This document shows, one piece after another, positions 60,691 to 64,000 of a stretch of DNA of 64,000 nt (positions are counted from its first letter, which is position 1; each line of letters opens with the position of its first letter). The DNA is taken from positions 1,612,001-1,676,000 of the forward strand of contig NZ_CP102850.1 in NCBI RefSeq assembly GCF_024734075.1, given 5' to 3'. The DNA comes from Gordonia mangrovi (GTDB lineage: Bacteria; Actinomycetota; Actinomycetes; Mycobacteriales; Mycobacteriaceae). The notes beneath the pieces were generated by a model, which made no database searches, was not told the origin of the DNA, and saw only the letters and a list, made by a program, of their open reading frames with translations. Position numbers and translations under genes: made by a program.

Positions 60691-61919
60691 CCCGCCTTCC
60701 GCGAGTCGACGGCCGGATCCCGCCGTCCGCCGGAGAGTTGTCCGGCGATGACGTCGGCGGTGCTGCGGCGGTTCTCGTGCGTGATGTCGCCGCCCCGTCC
60801 CGCAACGATCCGCCCGAGGTTCTCCAGCGACTCCGAACCGATCTGGAAGTAGCTGCTGTGGTTGCCGAGGATCGGTGCGACGTCGCCGCCTTCGGCGCGA
60901 AAGCGTTCCGCACCGAAGGCGGTGGTCGCCGGATCGATCCCCAGCCCGCTGATCCCGGTGTTCGCCGTCGCCCCACCGAGATGAGCGACGGCATCGTCGG
61001 AGGCCGCACCGACGTAGACGTTTGTCGCGCCGATCCCGAACTCGTCGGCTGTCGCGATACCGCCGGCACCCGGTGACCCGAGCAGCGTGACGGTGTCGAG
61101 ATCGTCGGACATGCGCTCGTTGTCGCCGGCCCAGCCCACCGTCGTCGAACCGTAACTGTGGCCGATGAGACCGAGGTTGAGCCGGTCGTCGACCCCGCTC
61201 CCCTGCCCGACCCCGAGTTGATCGCGCGCGGTGACGAATCCGGCGATGTCGTCGGCGAGCATCCGACCACCGTCGCGGGCCGCACCAGACCCGGTGAGCG
61301 CGCCCAAATCGGCACCGCTGGGTGCGTCGTAGCCGATCCAGATCGCCGTTGCGACGTCACCCCGGTCCCCGCCCGCCTGCTTGTAGAGGTCGGCCGCGTT
61401 CTGCACATCGCCGGCGGTCCTGGAGATGTCGGCGCCCACACCCGGCACCAGCCACGCCACGTTGCGCGCGGTGTCGAGGTCGCCGACGGCGACCACCACC
61501 TTTCCGTCGCCACCGAACGCGTGTGGATCGTAGGCGTAGAGCTGGATCACCGCCCCCGGCGCCGTCTGTTGCGCCTTGGCAAGTCCCGTACGCACCGACT
61601 GCGCGTTGCGCAGCGTCTTCTGGGTGTCGTCACTGCGATCGCCGAGATCGACGACGGCCCGCATCTGATCGAGGTCGCGGTCGAGGGCGATTCGATTGGC
61701 CCGGTCGCGCACCGACGCCGGCAATCCCTGTCCGGCACCGATGATCTCCGGAAGCTCCTGCACGACGGCCGTACGCTCCCCGGTGGTGAGACCGGCCCAC
61801 CAGCGGGCACGCTCGGCCGCCGTCATCTGCTCCAGGTTCGGCGATGACGCCCCGGGACGTACCTTGTCCAGCGCCGAGCGGACACGCTGAGCCCGGTCCT
61901 GGTCCGTCGCCGTCGTCAT
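60687..61919 (-). CDS. DUF1023 alpha/beta hydrolase
   Basis: A 410-residue protein from ATG 61919 (MTTATDQDRAQRVRSALDKV). A helical N-terminal region of about 80 residues contains MTAAERARWWAGLTTGERTA, and the rest is the DUF1023 hydrolase domain. The nucleophile serine is in LGLIGHSYGSTTVG, and AIWIGYDAPSGADLGAL and VTLLGSPGAGG are family signatures. A late ILGNHSSYFQIGSESL carries the catalytic histidine. In actinomycetes this domain is often fused or linked to WXG100-type, ESX-like proteins and is thought to be an esterase or lipase. Here the N-terminal helices lack a clear WXG. The partner gene follows with a 4-base overlap. Confidence 0.8.
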   Translation of the reverse strand: MTTATDQDRAQRVRSALDKVRPGASSPNLEQMTAAERARWWAGLTTGERTAVVQELPEIIGAGQGLPASVRDRANRIALDRDLDQMRAVVDLGDRSDDTQKTLRNAQSVRTGLAKAQQTAPGAVIQLYAYDPHAFGGDGKVVVAVGDLDTARNVAWLVPGVGADISRTAGDVQNAADLYKQAGGDRGDVATAIWIGYDAPSGADLGALTGSGAARDGGRMLADDIAGFVTARDQLGVGQGSGVDDRLNLGLIGHSYGSTTVGWAGDNERMSDDLDTVTLLGSPGAGGIATADEFGIGATNVYVGAASDDAVAHLGGATANTGISGLGIDPATTAFGAERFRAEGGDVAPILGNHSSYFQIGSESLENLGRIVAGRGGDITHENRRSTADVIAGQLSGGRRDPAVDSRKAG

Positions 61920-62084
61920 CGATCCCCTCACCTCGTGCCACCAGTCTGTCATGGCAATCGACCCTGGATCGGCGTATCCGCCCGCGGTGTCAGGGATGCA
62001 CCACGACGACTATTGACGCCGCGGCACGCTGACACCGCGGCCGTATCGCACCCGGAAGCCCACACCCACCACGCGGAGCAACTA

Positions 62085-62102
62085 TATACCCCTAGGGGTA
62101 TA
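62085..62102. promoter_or_regulatory. Copper-type (CsoR/RicR-like) palindromic operator
   Basis: A perfect 18-base palindrome TATACCCCTAGGGGTATA lies 30 bases before the DUF2202 start, within likely promoter sequence. It contains the TACCC...GGGTA symmetry of copper-sensing CsoR/RicR operators. No csoR gene lies in the window, so the regulator would act from elsewhere. Confidence 0.6.
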
Positions 62103-62132
62103 GTAGTAGGTGGTTGTCCGAGGGAGGACGGA

Positions 62133-62720
62133 ATGATGAACAGCTATCTCCGACATGGAATCGTGGTCGCGTCCGGAGCGGCGATTGCCGCGGTGGTCGC
62201 GCTGGCCGGATGCACAACCGACGTGGTTTCTGCTCCGGAGACATCCACCGGCACAACGACTGTTGCCGCGCCGGTGAGCACCACAGTCGCCACCGATGCG
62301 GTGCTTGCCGATCAGCTGCGGTATCTGATCGAGGAGGAGAAGCTGGCCCACGACGTGTACGTGACGCTCGGTGAGCAGTGGGGTGGGCGCATCTTCACCA
62401 ACATCGCCGCGGCCGAGGTCACCCACCAGGATGCGGTCGCGCGTCTACTGCCCGCCTACGGGATCGCCGACCCACGCCTCGCCGCCGTGGGTGCGTTCAC
62501 CGATCCCGCATTGCAGGAACTCCACGACCGTTTGGTCGCCGAGGGATCGGCCTCGCCGACCGCCGCCTACCGCGTCGGTGTCACCATCGAGGAGAAGGAC
62601 ATCGCCGACCTGTCGGCATATCTGGCGACCGACCCGCCGACCGATGTCGCCGCCGTGATGACAAGCCTGCGGGACGGATCGAGCAACCACCTCGCGGCGT
62701 TCCAGCGTCAACTGGCCTGA
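62133..62720 (+). CDS. DUF2202 ferritin-like lipoprotein
   Basis: A 195-residue protein with two possible ATG starts (62133 and 62136) behind GGAGGA. The signal ends in the lipobox VALAGC, so it is anchored outside the membrane. After a Thr-rich linker, the DUF2202 domain has LRYLIEEEKLAHDVYVTLGE, IAAAEVTHQDAVARLL, YRVGVTIEEKDIADL and SSNHLAAFQRQL. The repeated E...ExxH-like pattern (EEEKLAHD, EVTHQD, EEKD, NHLAAF) suggests a ferritin-like metal site. The copper-type operator upstream suggests a metal-stress role. This is inference. Confidence 0.82.
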   Translation: MMNSYLRHGIVVASGAAIAAVVALAGCTTDVVSAPETSTGTTTVAAPVSTTVATDAVLADQLRYLIEEEKLAHDVYVTLGEQWGGRIFTNIAAAEVTHQDAVARLLPAYGIADPRLAAVGAFTDPALQELHDRLVAEGSASPTAAYRVGVTIEEKDIADLSAYLATDPPTDVAAVMTSLRDGSSNHLAAFQRQLA

Positions 62721-62735
62721 CGCCGGATGGTGCGG

Positions 62736-64000
62736 TCAGGTTGTGGCGGGTGCCGAACGCATCCGCCGCAACTGGATGACCTTGTCGACGCCGACGAAGG
62801 CCGGGGCGATCAGCGACAGACCCAGGACCACCAGCCACTGGCCACCGGACAGTGACACGGTGTCCAGCAGCCGCTGGAACATGCCCAGCTCGACCGCCGC
62901 CCACGCCAGCGACCATCCGCCGATGAGCCACCCGAAGTACGGGAACACCGGCGACGACCACGGGGCCTCGCGCTCGCGGCGCATCACCACGCCGAGGTTC
63001 ACACCGCTGAATGCCACCACCGCGAACGCCATCGTCATCGCCACCGACCCGGCATCGGCCGAGGGCTCGTCGGGCCCCCACTGGAGGACGGCCAGGGCGG
63101 TGCCCGCGATCAGGAAGCCGCTGATGACCCAGCGGGCGATCTGCGGACCGTTGACGATCCGGGTTCCCGGCGTGCGGGGCGGACGTTGCATGACACCGGG
63201 ATCGGAGGCGTCGACGATGAAACCGACCACCACGGTGACGATGACGAAGAACTTGCAGAACAGCAGTTGCATCGGCAGCAGCGCGACGCCGCCGTTGATG
63301 TTGAGGATCGTCGCCAGCACCATCATCTGCAGCACCGCCGACAGCACGGTCAGCTGCAGCCGGATGTAGGACGAGATGCGGCGATAGATGTCGCGGCCGA
63401 GTTCCACCGCACGCACCAGCGTGGCGAAGTTGTCGTCGGTGAGCACGATCTTGGCGGCCTGCTTGGTCACCTCCGAACCGCTGCCCATCGCCACACCGAT
63501 GTCGGACTGCTTGAGTGCGGCGGCGTCGTTGACGGCGTCGCCGGTCATCGCGACGACGTCGCCGTCTTCCTGCATGAGCCGGGCGAGTCGCAGTTTGTCC
63601 TCGGGTGCCACCCGCCCGAACACGTGCAGTTGCGGCAACTGTTCGAGCACCTGGTCGTCGCTGAGATGTTGCAGCTCGGTGCCGGTGATGACCCCGGGCC
63701 CCAGCCCCAGCTGATCGGCAATGGCGCGGGCGGTGATCGTGTGGTCGCCGGTGATCATCCGGACGTCGATGCCCGCCCCGAGTGCGGTGTGCACGGCTGC
63801 GGTCGCCTCGGCACGTAGGGGGTCGATGATGCCGACCAGGCCGATGAGGACGAGATCGCCGACAGCGCCCATGGGGTCGGCGACTGCCGCGTCCATCGCG
63901 GTGTCGTCGAGGCCTTTGGCGGCGAACGCCAACACCCGTAGCCCCTTTACGGACAGCTCGCGGTTGGCGTCGACGATGTTCTGGCGCATCTGCTCCACCG
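62736..64000 (-). CDS. Cation-transporting P-type ATPase (C-terminal part, continues beyond window)
   Basis: About 420 residues of a P2-type ATPase are visible, running in from beyond the right edge. The hinge and P-domain are clear: GIIDPLRAEATAAVHTALGA, VRMITGDHTITARAIADQ, then MTGDAVNDAAALKQSDIGVA. Six C-terminal membrane helices follow, including VLSAVLQMMVLATILNINGG and LLPMQLLFCKFFVI. The phosphorylated DKTGT and ATP-binding parts lie outside. The layout resembles SERCA/PMCA-like pumps such as mycobacterial CtpF, so calcium or another divalent ion is more likely than copper. It converges with the DUF2202 gene, stop to stop, 15 bases apart. Confidence 0.88.
   Translation of the reverse strand, partial: VEQMRQNIVDANRELSVKGLRVLAFAAKGLDDTAMDAAVADPMGAVGDLVLIGLVGIIDPLRAEATAAVHTALGAGIDVRMITGDHTITARAIADQLGLGPGVITGTELQHLSDDQVLEQLPQLHVFGRVAPEDKLRLARLMQEDGDVVAMTGDAVNDAAALKQSDIGVAMGSGSEVTKQAAKIVLTDDNFATLVRAVELGRDIYRRISSYIRLQLTVLSAVLQMMVLATILNINGGVALLPMQLLFCKFFVIVTVVVGFIVDASDPGVMQRPPRTPGTRIVNGPQIARWVISGFLIAGTALAVLQWGPDEPSADAGSVAMTMAFAVVAFSGVNLGVVMRREREAPWSSPVFPYFGWLIGGWSLAWAAVELGMFQRLLDTVSLSGGQWLVVLGLSLIAPAFVGVDKVIQLRRMRSAPATT

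Overview
The window is GC-rich, densely coded DNA from the chromosome of a mycolic-acid actinomycete, most likely Gordonia or a close relative. This rests on gene content and order, not on a database search. dCTP deaminase sits next to UDP-glucose dehydrogenase, and the large membrane Fe-S oxidoreductase EtfD next to an AspC/AlaA-type aminotransferase, as around Rv0321-Rv0322 and Rv0337c-Rv0338c of Mycobacterium tuberculosis. A WS/DGAT acyltransferase, an EphD-type hydrolase-SDR fusion, a DUF222 protein, a SigF-type stress sigma factor and an Rv1769/Rv1771-like pair point the same way. There is no prophage, insertion sequence, CRISPR array or rRNA operon. The only RNA gene seen is one tRNA-Gly(CCC).

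Layout. 1-9.9 kb: a cut-off drug exporter, two small fold-domain proteins, glucose-6-phosphate dehydrogenase, a GH15 glycosidase, a pyruvate-oxidase-like ThDP enzyme, a frameshifted DUF1801 gene and a DUF222 protein that has lost its HNH end. 9.9-12.6 kb: an SDR divergent from a MmyB-type regulator, then a second SDR. 12.7-17.7 kb: a stress-response cluster with a SigF-type sigma factor, a STAS anti-anti-sigma factor, two RsbW-like proteins, a membrane protein and an alcohol dehydrogenase. Several sites of the form GTTT-N16-GGGTA precede these genes. 17.8-24.8 kb: two surface acyltransferases, a GAF-ANTAR protein, a DUF218 protein and a WS/DGAT. 25-33.9 kb: etfD, the aminotransferase, and a three-gene operon with an EphD-like fusion, a diiron-type protein and a flavin/2Fe-2S reductase. 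33.8-36.9 kb: a DHA2 exporter, its divergent TetR, and a MerR. 37-39.3 kb: two membrane proteins that share an unusual proline-rich C-terminal tail. 39.4-43.2 kb: UDP-glucose dehydrogenase, dcd and an orphan exported protein.

43.2-45.5 kb: two SDR paralogues flank a TetR with a doubled operator. 45.6 kb: tRNA-Gly. 45.9-49 kb: pflBA, an oxygen-sensitive fermentative pair that is unexpected in this group. 49.5-51.1 kb: a secreted PGRS-type glycine-rich protein with no PE domain. 51.3-55.5 kb: a mannitol-type PTS, a DeoR regulator and a divergent polyol dehydrogenase. 55.6-60.1 kb: an alanine-racemase-fold enzyme coupled to a sugar-lactone oxidase, an enoyl-CoA hydratase and a formate/nitrite channel that could partner PFL. 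60.2-64 kb: a DUF1023 hydrolase with an unknown partner, a DUF2202 lipoprotein behind a copper-type palindrome, and the C-terminal part of a P-type ATPase that runs off the window.

The observations most worth following are the SigF partner-switching cluster with its local promoters and degenerate RsbW paralogue, the shared-tail membrane pair that includes an Hsp70-like fragment, the PE-less PGRS protein, and the diiron-reductase-hydrolase operon.
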